Positions 1-10,870 of a stretch of 64,000 nt of DNA are shown piece after piece. A program made the translations under genes and the position numbers. Under the pieces are notes generated by a model that saw only the letters and a program-made list of their open reading frames with translations, was not told the DNA's origin and did no database searches. Each line of letters begins with the position of its first letter. Positions within the stretch are counted from its first letter, which is position 1. Origin of the DNA: Centrapalus pauciflorus (Eukaryota > Streptophyta > Magnoliopsida > Asterales > Asteraceae); contig JAANYP010008051.1 in the NCBI GenBank assembly GCA_020465985.1, positions 124,001-188,000 on the forward strand. Direction: 5' to 3'.

Positions 1-490
1 TTGGGTACGTGGATTTATCCACACGAGTTGAGTGCCTATTGAGCTACTTTGTGGGATCTCATACACTTGTTCAGTAGAGAATGTTGAACGTTTTATTATC
101 GAGTTATTTATTTATTGAGTTTTATGATCGTGCACTAACCCTTGCATTCTCACCAGCTTTAGCTGACCTGTGTGTGTTGTCGTGTGTATCTCAGGTTACC
201 GGAGCGTTAGTAGGCCTGCTGGACCGAAGTGGGTTTGCTGTTATTACTGCTTGAGGAGTTGTTAGCTACCCGTGTAGAGGTAGTTATATTTTGTGGACAG
301 TCGTATGTATGTACTTCGGATAGGTTGTGTTATATTCAGGGATTTCCGTGACTGTTTGTTGTGTAATTAAAGTTTTAAAATTATCAAGTGTTCATGTATG
401 ATGTCTTGGGAATAGCGTAGGGATTATTATATTATGTCACGGATGATGTGTTATTTACGTGGCATTATGGATTAGTTCGAGGGTGTTACA
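1..490 (+). repeat. 5' LTR of gypsy-1 (right-hand 490 bp)
   Basis: Bases 1-490 align without gaps to 6471-6960, the end of the downstream LTR, with 9 substitutions. The LTR ends GGGTGTTACA and is followed four bases later by the primer binding site. Confidence 0.95.
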
Positions 491-494
491 AGCA

Positions 495-506
495 TGGTAT
501 CAGAGC
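495..506 (+). other. Primer binding site, initiator Met-tRNA type
   Basis: TGGTATCAGAGC lies four bases after the LTR end. It is complementary to the 3' end of plant initiator methionine tRNA, the usual primer of plant LTR retrotransposons. Confidence 0.9.
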
Positions 507-665
507 CTAGGTTTAAGAGATTAAGTATCTAGTGGATGCTTAAGTCTAAACCACGGAGTCTAGATCCTTGGATTGTAATCCGAAGTAGAGTATTAGGTGA
601 TAAACGAGTAGCGTGCAGAGTCTTGTAGAGTTAATTCATGTTATTAATTATTTGTGCAGGTTGTT

Positions 666-1904
666 ATGGACCGTCAGGGCAGCGGGCCTCAGGGGGATGA
701 CCATAGGGATGATGAGCCAGTGCGTAGGTCTGACTTATATGTTGTGATAGGCCAGATCTTAGATGAGTGCTTCCGGTTCAGGGTGCGGGTAGGGGTCAAG
801 GTGCGGTGCCTCCGCCCGAGGGAGAGCAGAGTTCTGGGGCTGGTGCTTCTTCTAGCGAGCCATCGCGAGGGTCCTTTAGGGACTTTATGACGGGTCGCCC
901 ATCTGAGTTCTTCGGTGGAATTGGTGCCTCGAAGGCACTGGATTGGTTGAGAGTGGTTGAGGCTGCGTTTCGTATAGCCCATGTTGATCGAGCCGACAGG
1001 GTGAGTTATGCCTCCTACCTTCTGAAGGGAGGAGCATTGAGATGGTGGAGTTCAGTTGTCAGTGCTCAGGGAGTCGATGAGGCCTATTTGATGTCTTGGG
1101 AGGAGTTTCGTACAGAGTTCGAGCTGCAGTACTGTCCGCTGGATACGAGGAGAGAGTTGGAGCGGGAGTTTATCCATCTGCAGCAGGGATCCAGATCTGT
1201 TCAGGAGTATATCGACATCTTTAATGACACAGTTTGCGCCGCATCAGGTAGACATAGAGGACCGAAAGGTCAATATGTTCATCGAGGGTCTGAGGCCGGA
1301 TATTCGAGAGTTTGTGGGGATGTTGCGTGACCCCACTTTCTCATCAGCGATGGAGTACGCCAGGCGTAGGGAGAGAGAGATTGAGAGACAGCGGGAGCAG
1401 CCGGCTCCCCAGAGGCAGCGTGTGGAGGCATTGGGACAGGGGCAGAGTTCAGGGTCATCGAGATATTATAGAGAGAGCCGTCAGGGCGGTTATTCTGAGC
1501 AGCAGGGACAGAGTTCCGGGGGTCGTAGGGATCAGGGCAGAGATGGGAGGTAGTCTGGGCAGAGTCAGGGTCCGGGTTAGGGCGGCCAGAGACAGCAGGG
1601 ACAAAGGCAGCAGGGACAGAGTCAGAGGCAGTCCCAGAGTCAGGGTCAGAGTAGTGGTGGTAGAGGTTCCAGGGATTTGGGGAGTAGGGTTGGGAGTTCA
1701 GCCGATGTTGAGAGAGATTGCCAGCGATGTCATCATCGCCATGCAGGGTCGTGCGCCCCCGAGCATCTTCGTTGTTTCCGATGTGGCCAGTTTGGTCACA
1801 CTGCTGTTGCGTGTACTTCTCAGGAGTGTCTTTGCTTCCGGTGCGGGAAGCCGGGTCATATGTCTCGCGACTGTCCAAACCCGAGCGCGGGGTTTCCGGG
1901 ATAG
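666..1904 (+). pseudogene. gag of gypsy-1 (broken)
   Basis: This encodes the capsid-nucleocapsid polyprotein of the retroelement. The start is the ATG at 666. The retrotransposon gag domain (motifs FFGGIGASKALDWL, ALRWW, FELQYCP) lies in a different frame from 767 to about 1230, and a third frame continues from about 1224. A Q/G/R/S-rich linker follows, then two CX2CX4HX4C zinc knuckles at 1773-1814 (CFRCGQFGHTAVAC) and 1833-1874 (CFRCGKPGHMSRDC). At least two frameshifts and in-frame TAG codons at 1551 and 1578 break it. It cannot give a full Gag without correction, so function is lost in this copy. Confidence 0.88.
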
Positions 1905-2003
1905 AGCTCAGGTGGAGCTGGGGCTTCGGGGTCATCGTCAGCACCTCGGGGAGGTGGAGCACCGAGGGCTCGCGGCAGAGTTTTTCAGGCTACTGCTGAG
2001 GAG

Positions 2004-2602
2004 GTGCGTGAGTCGCCTGATGTTGTATCTGGTACGTTTACCATTAACGGACTGCGTGCCTTTATTTTGTTTGATTCGGGATTTGATCGTTCGTATGTAT
2101 CTGCCTCCTTCTGTGTTTATTTTTCTATGCCTTCATCTGAGTTATCTGTGCCTGTTATTGTTGAGCGTGTTGATGGTAGTACTGTGTTAGTGAGCCGTGT
2201 TTATAGAGATTGTGTATTAGAGATAGATGGTCACCGATTTTCCATAGACTCGATGCTATGGAGATTAGCAGTTTCGATGCCATTGTGGGCATGGATTGGC
2301 TGACAGCGCGTCAGGCGGATATCTTCTATTCCAAGAAGATGATCCGTATTCCTATTTCTGAGTCAGAGTCAGCGATAGTGTATGGCGAGAGGCGCAGAGG
2401 AGAGATGAGTATAGTGTCGATGGTGCAGGCGCAGAGGTATGTGGCAAAGGGGTGTGCCACCTATTTAGCTTATGTAGTAGATGCGAAGAAGGAGAAGAGG
2501 GAGGTCAGTGATGTGTCGGTGGTTAGAGATTTTCCTGATGTGTTTCCTAATGAATTGTCGGGTCTGCCGCCTGACCGGCGGGTTGAGTTAGGACCGACCT
2601 AG
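2004..2602 (+). pseudogene. Aspartic protease and start of pol, gypsy-1 (broken)
   Basis: This is a retropepsin-type protease domain. The active-site region reads ILFDSGFDRSYVS, so the catalytic D-S-G is kept but the following residue, usually Ala in this family, is Phe. A frameshift near 2210-2300 moves the reading into another frame, which contains DAIVGMDWL and the pre-RT linker VVRDFPDVFPNEL. That frame ends at a TAG at 2600. One base out of frame from there, the sequence continues directly into reverse transcriptase. Confidence 0.82.
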
Positions 2603-2604
2603 TT

Positions 2605-3723
2605 CCCGGGGTCGTTCCTATTGCGCGCAAGCCATATCGACTAGCTCTTACCGAGATGCGTGAGATGATGACGCAGCTGCAGGATCTATTGGATCGAGGG
2701 TTCATTCGCGCCAGTTCTTCTCCGTGGGGAGCCCCCGTGTTATTCGTGAAGAAGAAGGACGGGACGATGCGCATGTGTATTGATTATAGAGAGCTTAATA
2801 GGGTAACGGTGAAGAACCGTTATCCCTTGCCGAGGATTGATGATCTTTTTTATCAGCTTCAGGGGGCGAGTTTCTTTTCAAAGATTGATATGCGTTCCGG
2901 GTATATACAGTTGCGGGTTAGAGACGAGGATGTGCCTAAGACTGCTTTTAGGACCAGATATGGTCATTATGAGTTCTTAGTCATGCCGTTTGGGCTGACT
3001 AATGCCCCAGCAGCGTTTATGGATCTGATGAATAGGGTCCGCAGGCCGATGCTCGACCGTTTCGTGATTGTGTTTATTGATGATATTCTGATCTACTCGA
3101 GGAGTAGCGAGGAGCATAGCCAGCATCTGAGAGAGGTCTTGAGTACTTTGCAGCGAGAGAGGCTATATGCCAAGTTTTCGAAGTGCGAGTTTTGGCTTTG
3201 AGAGGTGCAGTTCTTAGGGCACGTGGTGACGAGCGAAGGCGTTAAAGTGGATCCTGCGAAGATTGAGGCGATTGTGAGTTGGGGCCAACCCACATCTGTG
3301 TCCGAGGTTCGCAGCTTCCTGGGTTTGGCAGGGTATTATCGGCGGTTTATCGAGAACTTTTCGCGGATTGCAGTACCTTTGACGATGTTGACCAGGCAGT
3401 CAGTGCCATTTGTGTGGACTGAGGAGCAGGAGAGTGCTTTTCTAGAGTTGAAGAATCGGTTGTGTAGGGCCCCGATTCTAGCATTTCCAGAGGGTTCCGA
3501 GGATTTTGCTGTGTATTGTGATGCTTCCTTCACTGGGTTGGGGTGTGTACTGATGCAGAGAGGCAAGGTGATTGCTTATGCCTCGAGACAGCTTAAGAGT
3601 TATGAGTTGAGCCGGCCGGTGCATGATTTAGAGTTGGACGCCATAGTCTTTGCTTTGAAGATATGGCGGCATTATCTATATGGGACGCGTTTCACAGTGT
3701 TTACCGACCATAAGAGTTTGTAG
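2605..3723 (+). pseudogene. Reverse transcriptase and RNase H, gypsy-1 (broken)
   Basis: The RT landmarks are in order: GFIRASSSPWGAPVLFVKKK, CIDYRELN, FFSKIDMRSGY, FLVMPFGLTNAP and the catalytic box FIDDILIYS. A TGA at 3199 lies in the connection (CEFWL stop EVQFLGH), and the same frame then runs through YCDASFTGLGCVLMQ and FTDHKSL, which are RNase H. A TAG at 3721 follows KSL, where the family usually has Gln. Both stops are one C-to-T change away from a sense codon (CGA, CAG). Otherwise the frame is open, so the decay is young. Confidence 0.9.
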
Positions 3724-3750
3724 TATCTATTCAGTCAGAAGGAGCTGAAC

Positions 3751-5340
3751 ATGAGACAGAGGCGCAGCATGGAGCTCCTGAAGGATTATGACTGTGACAT
3801 CCAGTACCACCCGGGGAAAGCTAATGTGGTGGCCGACGCTTTGAGCAGGAGATCCTATGAGCAGACGGTTACGTCCAGAGCTTCTCGATTAGAGGTCACG
3901 TCGACCTTGATTGATAGTCTGCGGTTAGCTCAGGAGGAGGGTCTGAGAGGTGAGAATGTGCAGAGAGAGAGATTAGCTGGTCAGTTGGAGTTGTTGAGTA
4001 GAGATGACAAAGGGTTGATGACTCTTCGCGGTCGAGTGTGGGTCCCCAGAGTAGGCAATTTGAGACAGCTGATTCTAGATGATTCCCATAAGTCCAGATT
4101 GTCGATCCATCCGGGCAGCACGAAGATGTACCGAGATCTGCGAGTTCACTATTGGTGGCCAGGGATGAAGAGAGATGTGGGGAAGTATGTGGAGGCGTGT
4201 ATGACGTGTCTGAGGGTTAAGAGCGAGCATCAGAAACCTCATGGTAGACTACAGCCGTTAGAGATTCCAGAGTGGAAGTGGTATGACATCACCATGGACT
4301 TCATAGTGAGACTCCTGCGGACTGTTCGTGGGAATGATATGATCTGGGTTATTGTTGATCGGCTTACGAAGAGCGCTCACTTCTTGGCCGTTCGTGGGAC
4401 CATTTCGATGGATCAGTTGGCGCGCCTCTACATCAGTGAGATTGTTGTGAGGCATGGGGTTCCGAGATCTATTACATCTGACCGAGATAGCCGATTTGTG
4501 TCGCGATTCTGGCAGAGTTTTCAGGGAGAGTTGGGCACTCGAGTTCAGCTGAGTGCAGCCTATCATCCGCAAACAGGGGGTCAGACAGAGCGGACTAATC
4601 AGACTTTGGGGGATATGCTGCGTGCTTGTGTTATTGATTTCGGGGGTAGCTGGGATCTTCATTTGCCGCTTGTTGAGTTTGCGTATAATAACAGCTACCA
4701 CGCGTCTATCGGCATGCCTCCGTTTGAGGCTCTTTATGGGCGTAAGTGTTTGACTCCAGTATGTTGGGGAGAGGTTGGGGAGCGTCCTATCAGCGGGCCA
4801 GAGGTTCTTCAGGAGACCAGCGACAAGGTCGCGATGATTCAGCAGCGGATTAGGACAGCTCAGAGTCGCCAGAAGAGTTATGCAGATCGCCGGATGTCTG
4901 AGTTAGAGTTTCAGGTCGGAGACTCTGTGATGTTGAAAGTCTCACCTGGGAAAGGGATTATTCGGTTTCGGAGACGAGGTAAGCTAGGCCCGCGCTATAT
5001 TGGGCCATTTGAGGTTGTCGAGAGGATCGGGGATCAAGCTTATCGTCTGGATTTGCCTTCAGAGTTATCAGGGGTTCATAATACTTTTCATGTCAGCCAT
5101 CTCCGTAAGTGCTTAGCCCGTGATGATCAGAGAGTGCCCTTGTCAGAGATTGAAGTCGATGATAGACTTCAGTATGCCGAGCAGCCTGAGGTAGTGACGG
5201 ATCGCAAAGTGAAGAGGTTACGTAATAAAGAGGTGGCATTAGTGTTGGTACAGTGGAAGCACCACAAAGGTACCAGCGCCACATGGGAGCCAGAGTCAGA
5301 GATGCGTAGCCGTTATCCTCACCTCTTTGCTTCGAGCTAG
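3751..5340 (+). CDS. Integrase with C-terminal chromodomain, gypsy-1
   Basis: This is a 529-residue open segment in the same frame as RT. It begins with the end of RNase H (DCDIQYHPGKANVVADALSR), followed by the HHCC zinc domain (SHKSRLSIHPG, then CMTC) and the DDE core. The core acidic residues are in ITMDFIVRL, TSDRDSRF and PQTGGQTERTNQ. The GPF-type C-terminal domain (RYIGPFEVVERIG) comes next. The tail contains VLVQWKHHKGTSATWEPES, a chromodomain-like fold thought to guide insertion into heterochromatin. No internal stop is seen here, but upstream stops mean it is not translated as part of an intact polyprotein. Confidence 0.9.
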   Translation: MRQRRSMELLKDYDCDIQYHPGKANVVADALSRRSYEQTVTSRASRLEVTSTLIDSLRLAQEEGLRGENVQRERLAGQLELLSRDDKGLMTLRGRVWVPRVGNLRQLILDDSHKSRLSIHPGSTKMYRDLRVHYWWPGMKRDVGKYVEACMTCLRVKSEHQKPHGRLQPLEIPEWKWYDITMDFIVRLLRTVRGNDMIWVIVDRLTKSAHFLAVRGTISMDQLARLYISEIVVRHGVPRSITSDRDSRFVSRFWQSFQGELGTRVQLSAAYHPQTGGQTERTNQTLGDMLRACVIDFGGSWDLHLPLVEFAYNNSYHASIGMPPFEALYGRKCLTPVCWGEVGERPISGPEVLQETSDKVAMIQQRIRTAQSRQKSYADRRMSELEFQVGDSVMLKVSPGKGIIRFRRRGKLGPRYIGPFEVVERIGDQAYRLDLPSELSGVHNTFHVSHLRKCLARDDQRVPLSEIEVDDRLQYAEQPEVVTDRKVKRLRNKEVALVLVQWKHHKGTSATWEPESEMRSRYPHLFASS

Positions 5341-5360
5341 ATTCCGAGGACAGAATCTTC

Positions 5361-5376
5361 ATAAGGAGGGAGGACT
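5361..5376 (+). other. Polypurine tract of gypsy-1
   Basis: ATAAGGAGGGAGGACT lies directly before the TG of the 3' LTR. It is the expected plus-strand primer site for reverse transcription. Confidence 0.85.
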
Positions 5377-6960
5377 TGTAACATCCCGATTTTGAGATAG
5401 GTACGTGGAATTATTTCATTGGATTAATTATTTAATTTGGGACTCAGTGATATAAATTTGTATTTTGGGGTATTGGGACCGGATATTGGGTATCGGATCG
5501 AGTTAAACCGAAAACGTATATATTGTTGGCTCCTTTGCTCTTCAAATCATTTTCCAAAGCCAGAGCTAAGAGTGTGAGTGTGTGTATTGTGATTCCAGTA
5601 CCTAGCAGCAATCAAGTGAAGGTGAATTCAGATTGAAGCTCCTAAGATTCGTTGTCACCTCCTTCCTCAGGTTTAAGTGTAAGTTGGGGCATGATTTTGT
5701 GAGTTAATTGTTGTTAATCATTGAAAGAAGTTTGAATTGGGTTTATATCTGTTTCTGAATGAATTCGTAGTATTTTTTGACTATAAATCGAGCTGAAATG
5801 GAGTTAGGGGTTAAATCCCTGGTCTGTGCAAAAACAGAGCATGCATGCTGCTGTTCGTCCGTGAGCGCGGCCGCGATCCCTTGATCGCGGACCGCGATGT
5901 TCTTGAGTGATCGCAGGCGGTTTAGCCTGAGAGCGGCCGCGACCGAGATGGTCAGTGCGACCGCGACCGCGATGGTCAGTGCGGCCGCGATGCGGCTGAG
6001 GTTTCGGGTCGGGTTTTTTGGGTTCTGTGAGTCTTGTGTTCGGGTCTTTGGGGTCTCGTGAGTTGTTAAGAATTGTGTATAGAGTTGTTGGGTCGAGTTC
6101 GTGATATTGATTTGTGATATTGTGATTTCAGAGTCTCGCGTTGACAGGGTAGGGAAAGGGCAGGGAACCGAGACTTGGTATAGCTAGTTGGGCAGGTGAG
6201 TTTGCATGTTTTGTTGAGATACTTGTACGATTATCTTACTGATACTTGCATGATCTTTTATTGAGTTTTTATGAGATATCATGAGTTTTCTTACGAGCTT
6301 TTATTGAGATACTATCATGCTTGTATTACTGGGCTATTGTGAACTTTATTTTAAATATGAGATTTGAGACACTTGAGCTATTGAGATACTAAACCGTACG
6401 GCTGGGCAGGGGTTGGGTCGCTCCCGATTCCCTTTTGAGTTCTGACGACTGCTTTGTGCGGTCTAAGGATTTGGGTACGTGGATTTATCCACACGAGTTG
6501 AGTGCCTATTGAGCTACTTTGTGGGATCTCATATACTTGTTCAGTAGAGAATGCTGAACGTTTTATTATCGAGTTATTTATTTATTGAGTTTTATAATCG
6601 TGCACTAACCCTTGCATTCTCACCAGCTTTAGCTGACCTGTGTGCGTTGTCGTGTGTATCTCAGGTGACCAGAGCGTTAGTAGGCCTGCTGGACCGAAGT
6701 AGGTTTGCTGTTATTACTGCTTGGGGAGTTGTTAGCTACCCGTGTAGAGGTAGTTATATTTTGTGGACAGTCGTATGTATGTACTTCGGATAGGTTGTGT
6801 TATATTCAGGGATTTCCGTGACTGTTTGTTGTGTAATTAAAGTTTTAAAATTATCAAGTGTTCATGTATGATGTCTTGGGAATAGCGTAGGGATTATTAT
6901 ATTATGTTACGGATGATGTGTTATTTACGTGGCATTATGGATTAGTTCGAGGGTGTTACA
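5377..6960 (+). repeat. 3' LTR of gypsy-1 (1,584 bp)
   Basis: It begins TGTAACATCCCG and ends GGGTGTTACA, an imperfect terminal inverted repeat. A TATA-like GTATATATT is near 5515. A possible splice donor (CAG|GTTTAAG, 5671) and acceptor (TTGACAG, 6147) bracket a GC-rich motif array at 5855-6000. The last 490 bp repeat the window start. Confidence 0.93.
5855..6000 (+). repeat. GCGGCCGCGA motif array inside the LTR
   Basis: This is an imperfect array of GCGGCCGCGA, GCGACCGCGA and GATCGCGG words separated by GATGGTCAGT-like spacers. It is sharply GC-rich within an AT-rich LTR. Several words are self-complementary. Confidence 0.8.
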
Positions 6961-8566
6961 GTTTGCATCTGTGTGTGTTTTTCATTTAAAAACAAAAACT
7001 TTGTGTGTGTGTGCGCGCAAGTGATAAAAAACAGCAGCACACTATGATATAATATACACACACACACACACACACACACATTCATTTACACTCTAAGTGT
7101 TAGTATGGTTGAAACAAGAAGTCTAGGAGTAATATGTGCATGATCAAGACTAAAAAAAGTAAGAATATTAGTAGCGCCAATAGCAAAATAAAAATCTGAG
7201 TTTTGTGTGAATATTGCTGGAAAACAGAAGGAAAAGAAACAGAGCAACAGCAGCCCCATCATAGCAACAGTAGCTGAAGAAAGCCCTTTTAATTTTGTGC
7301 AATAGGCAATGATTAAAAAGAAGCAACATGGCTCGGTGTGGGACGGGGACATACATATAGAAGTTCACCTGTAAAAGAAGTCGAACAACAGAGACGTGTA
7401 GGGATATAGTTCGTTTTTTAAAACCTGAACCAACAAATGTGGTATCAAAACGGTTAGAAAAAGTAAAAAAGATAATGTTGATAAAAATCAAAGCACCAAA
7501 AATTTATATGTACCACATGACGGAACAAAAGTAATACAATCTCGCAATATTCTTTCAATGCCACCCATAAAATCATGAACCAGTAGTCCAGCTGGGATAA
7601 AATCATGTAGCTTGAATTAAAACCAAATAATGTCGAGTCATTGTGAGTGAAGAAAATGTTAGATTCTCACTAATCATCGATTTCATAAACAACTTGATCT
7701 TGCAAACACCCCAATCTAATATTTTAAGAAGTGAAAAATGCATGGTCGTTCAAGAAAAGAAAACTTGCCATGATACATTAAGATCACGAATATAACCCAC
7801 TGGCTCTTGGATACCTTGATTCGATGTTAAATTTTATTATAGCTATCTTGTAGATTTTTTGAGTGAGCCAGAAGCATATTATTAGTAGAATAAAAACATC
7901 AGTGTTAAAAAGCAAAAAAGATTTATATTATATTCAAGATCCTCTTTTAACTGCATTCAGCAAAAGAAGAAAAGTTAAAAACTTTGCCATATAAAAATAA
8001 ACAAACCTACAGAAATTAAAGAAAAACAAGAGTTTGCCACTATAAAATAAAGAGCAAATATGAGTATATATGTACCTTTCTTTAGCAACTCTTGTGTAAG
8101 TTAAATTACATATGGAACCAATTTGTTGTGTTTAACCATCAAAGTTTCCTTTCTATAAGCAACAACTTAGATAAGTGCATTGACAAAAATCCATAGATAC
8201 CTGAAAAATTAACAAATCATTTCAATTTTGCAAAGATTTAGAAGCATGATGGTGATTAAGTACTCAAGTGCAGTTTTCTAAAACTCAGACTCCTTCAATC
8301 TTTCACTTTTAAAACCCTTGGTGGAGTCATTTACATGGTTAACTGAGGTTCATCAACTTTGGTTTAACATAATTAATGTATGTTGAGCTACTCTAGAAAA
8401 CAAATCTAGTTTTAACATAATTAAAGCCTGTTTTTTTCTTCATTTCTGTAGATTGAAAATATAAAATATATAAATAGTAAAATTGTCCAGGATGGTTATC
8501 TTCACAAAATCAAATGTACAAATCAAGTGCTCTAAATTCATGTTCTGTTCTTTGATATAATGCAAA
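6961..8566. other. AT-rich spacer, no supported gene
   Basis: It contains a (TG)n tract near 6997-7013 and a (CA)n microsatellite at about 7051-7081. No conserved protein motif is recognised on either strand. The minus-strand hydrophobic reading frames here look like chance products of AT-rich DNA. Confidence 0.6.
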
Positions 8567-8567
8567 A

Positions 8568-9143
8568 ATAGAATTATCTTACTGTGGTAATTAAGGGGCA
8601 AAAAGAACATGAAGAGATAACTTAAAAGGTTAGAAATCACCAACTTGTTAAGCGGTAACAATAATTGGGAGACAATGTTGCAAATGTAGAGAATATGAAA
8701 CAAAAAAAATGCACAACACCACATTACCAATGGAAATCTGTAAACATAATCAATAACAAATGCAAGACACGAAACATAAAAAATGAACATCAGCACAAAC
8801 ATACACTAACTATTAAAACTGAAACAATTTAATGAAGTTTCAATCAAATATATAAATAGAATTATCTTACAGTGGTAATTAAGGGGCAAAAAGAACATGA
8901 AGAGATAACTTAAAAGGTTAGAAATCACCAACTTGTTAAGCGGTAACAATAATTGGGAGACAATGTTGCAAATGCAGAGAATATGAAACAAAAAAAATGC
9001 ACAACACCACAGTACCAATGGAAATCTGTAAACATAATCAATAACAAATGCAAGACACGAAACATAAAAAATGAACATCAGCACAAACATACACTAACTA
9101 TTAAAACTGAAACACTTTAATGAAGTTTCAATCAAATATATAA
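8568..9143. repeat. 288-bp tandem duplication
   Basis: Two direct copies (about 8568-8855 and 8856-9143) are offset by exactly 288 bp, with only about four differences. They hold no recognisable gene. Similar hydrophobic minus-strand frames in both copies simply reflect the duplication. Confidence 0.92.
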
Positions 9144-9735
9144 ATCGAAAATCATATCCGAGAGTACACTCTTGCTATTTTTCGTTAGTAACCTAAAGCC
9201 TAGCTGCTCTTCTAAGATGTTTGAAGTGTCAAGGTGCTGGAAATAGCTCTCTTGGGTTACTACAACTTTTGGTAATCAAAATACATCCCGTGGTGAACAA
9301 ACAATTTAAAGCATCTCAACTCTTCAATAAATTGGCCTTGTACGAATTCTTGACAATAAACTAAAGTTCTGCACCTGGAAATGCATGCTTGCCTGTTAAA
9401 CACTTGGAGCATTTTCAACACTTGGAGCATTTTCAACCACATCTAAACCGAGATTTCATTTCCTCAACCCTCACTTGAGTTGCCTTAGTTCTTTTCGATA
9501 AATCTTATTAACTACAAACATGTGTTTGCGACATGAAAAGGTCGCTTGAGAAAAAGAGCAACCTAAATGTCTTGCACTGCACTACCAAATATTTTCTCAC
9601 CAGCACTCAACTTTTGTCAAAATTAGATACAAATAGTGTGAGACCTAACATATAATGATAATATTATGAATGCATAGTGAACTAATAAGCCTGTGGGGCA
9701 TATAGAACTCTTAAATAAACCAACACGGAACTTAC

Positions 9736-9820
9736 AAAAACCGATGAACCATTCATGACCAAGCCAGCAAGAAGAAGAGTATCCAGCAAATTGTTATAAC
9801 AAGATCTATAGCCAGAATAT
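9736..9820 (-). other. Possible orphan exon, unrecognised protein
   Basis: On the minus strand an 85-base stretch is framed by TGTGTAG (acceptor) and GTAAGT (donor). It reads openly as YSGYRSCYNNLL and then a hydrophobic stretch ending GLVMNGSSVF. The splice consensus on both sides and the smooth reading suggest an exon or exon relic. I do not recognise the family. Another minus-strand frame at about 9260-9385 (LVYCQEFVQGQF) could belong to the same gene but has no clear splice sites. The flanks 9144-9735 and 9821-10870 hold nothing else I can support. Confidence 0.3.
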
Positions 9821-10489
9821 CTACACAAAAAAGAAAGGATTATTAATGTCCTCCCCAAAAGTTGCTATTAGTATAAACATTGCTTTTATAGTTCTACCTG
9901 TCATGAAATATAGGAAGTTAATACTTGTATAACTCTATCTCTTTAGGAATCTTTTCCAAACCAAGCTGTAAAAAAATTCCAACTTTTCACTGGCTACTAA
10001 ATTAATTTATAATGAATTTTAAACTATAGTAAATCAAAAGATCAAATTCAATAGCGAAGATGAATGAATTTAAATTTCTAATCGATGCCTACCTAGTCAA
10101 CAACCACCATGACCAATCCATATATAGGTTAAATTAAGAATAAAAAACAAATATGGAGTAAGAAGTTAACTGCAGAATATCAAGTACTTTTAGAAATGAT
10201 GAAAACTTTCTGCTGAGCTCATGTGGAATAATAGCTAAACTTAAGAATGTAGATGTAAAAAAAGTAGGACTCCTAATTGAAGTGACCAACAACAACTGCC
10301 CATTGCGCTCTAGTACATATAGCCTTAAGGCACACAACACACCTTTAGATGCTCCTACACATGTACATGTACAATTAAAATATCATTCAAAACCAATTAT
10401 CAAACAAAGATATCAAAACAGTAACATTTAGAACAGATGTTACAAATTAGGACTGGCCGGATTACCAAACAAGGGATCCGTTCACCTAC

Positions 10490-10560
10490 ATGCTACAAAA
10501 ACCTGTTGCAGCTATTGTTTTTGAGAAAGAAACACACACACACACACACACACACACGTA
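10490..10560. repeat. (AC)n microsatellite
   Basis: An uninterrupted ACACAC run lies at about 10531-10557 in AT-rich spacer. There is no gene context. Confidence 0.8.
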
Positions 10561-10870
10561 TGCTATAACTGCTACTATTCTGTTTTTCTTATTGACTCAA
10601 TCACACACAAATATGTGTCATGTTATTAATTACTTTATGATTATGAAAGAACACACAGCTGCAGTACACTAACACACTACTCGGCACATCTTTATTAACC
10701 AGTCGTTGTTGTAAAAATTCATCAAACACATGCACGCGTATGATCCTATCCCTGCTGCCTAATCCAAAAATTGAGACTCAGGTCTCACCTCGTTGCTGTC
10801 CATTGATGCTACTGCTATCTGTTTTGATAAAGCAAAACACATCACCACTACCATGACCAACTCAAGACTA

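Larger units (their letters stand above)
1..6960 (+). mobile_element. Ty3/gypsy chromovirus (gypsy-1), left end cut by window
   Basis: Order seen: partial LTR (1-490), PBS (495-506), gag with two zinc knuckles, protease, reverse transcriptase, RNase H, integrase, C-terminal chromodomain-like tail, polypurine tract, complete LTR (5377-6960). RNase H before integrase defines Ty3/gypsy, and the chromodomain-like tail places it among chromoviruses, probably Tekay/Del-like (inference). The 490 shared LTR bases differ at 9 positions with no indel, so the insertion is fairly recent. Frameshifts and stop codons in gag and pol make this copy non-autonomous. The target duplication cannot be checked because the left end is outside the window. 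Confidence 0.93.

Noticed and set aside
8440..9090. Two similar hydrophobic minus-strand reading frames
   Set aside because: They are the two halves of the 288-bp tandem duplication. Their composition is that of AT-rich DNA, with no family resemblance or splice structure.
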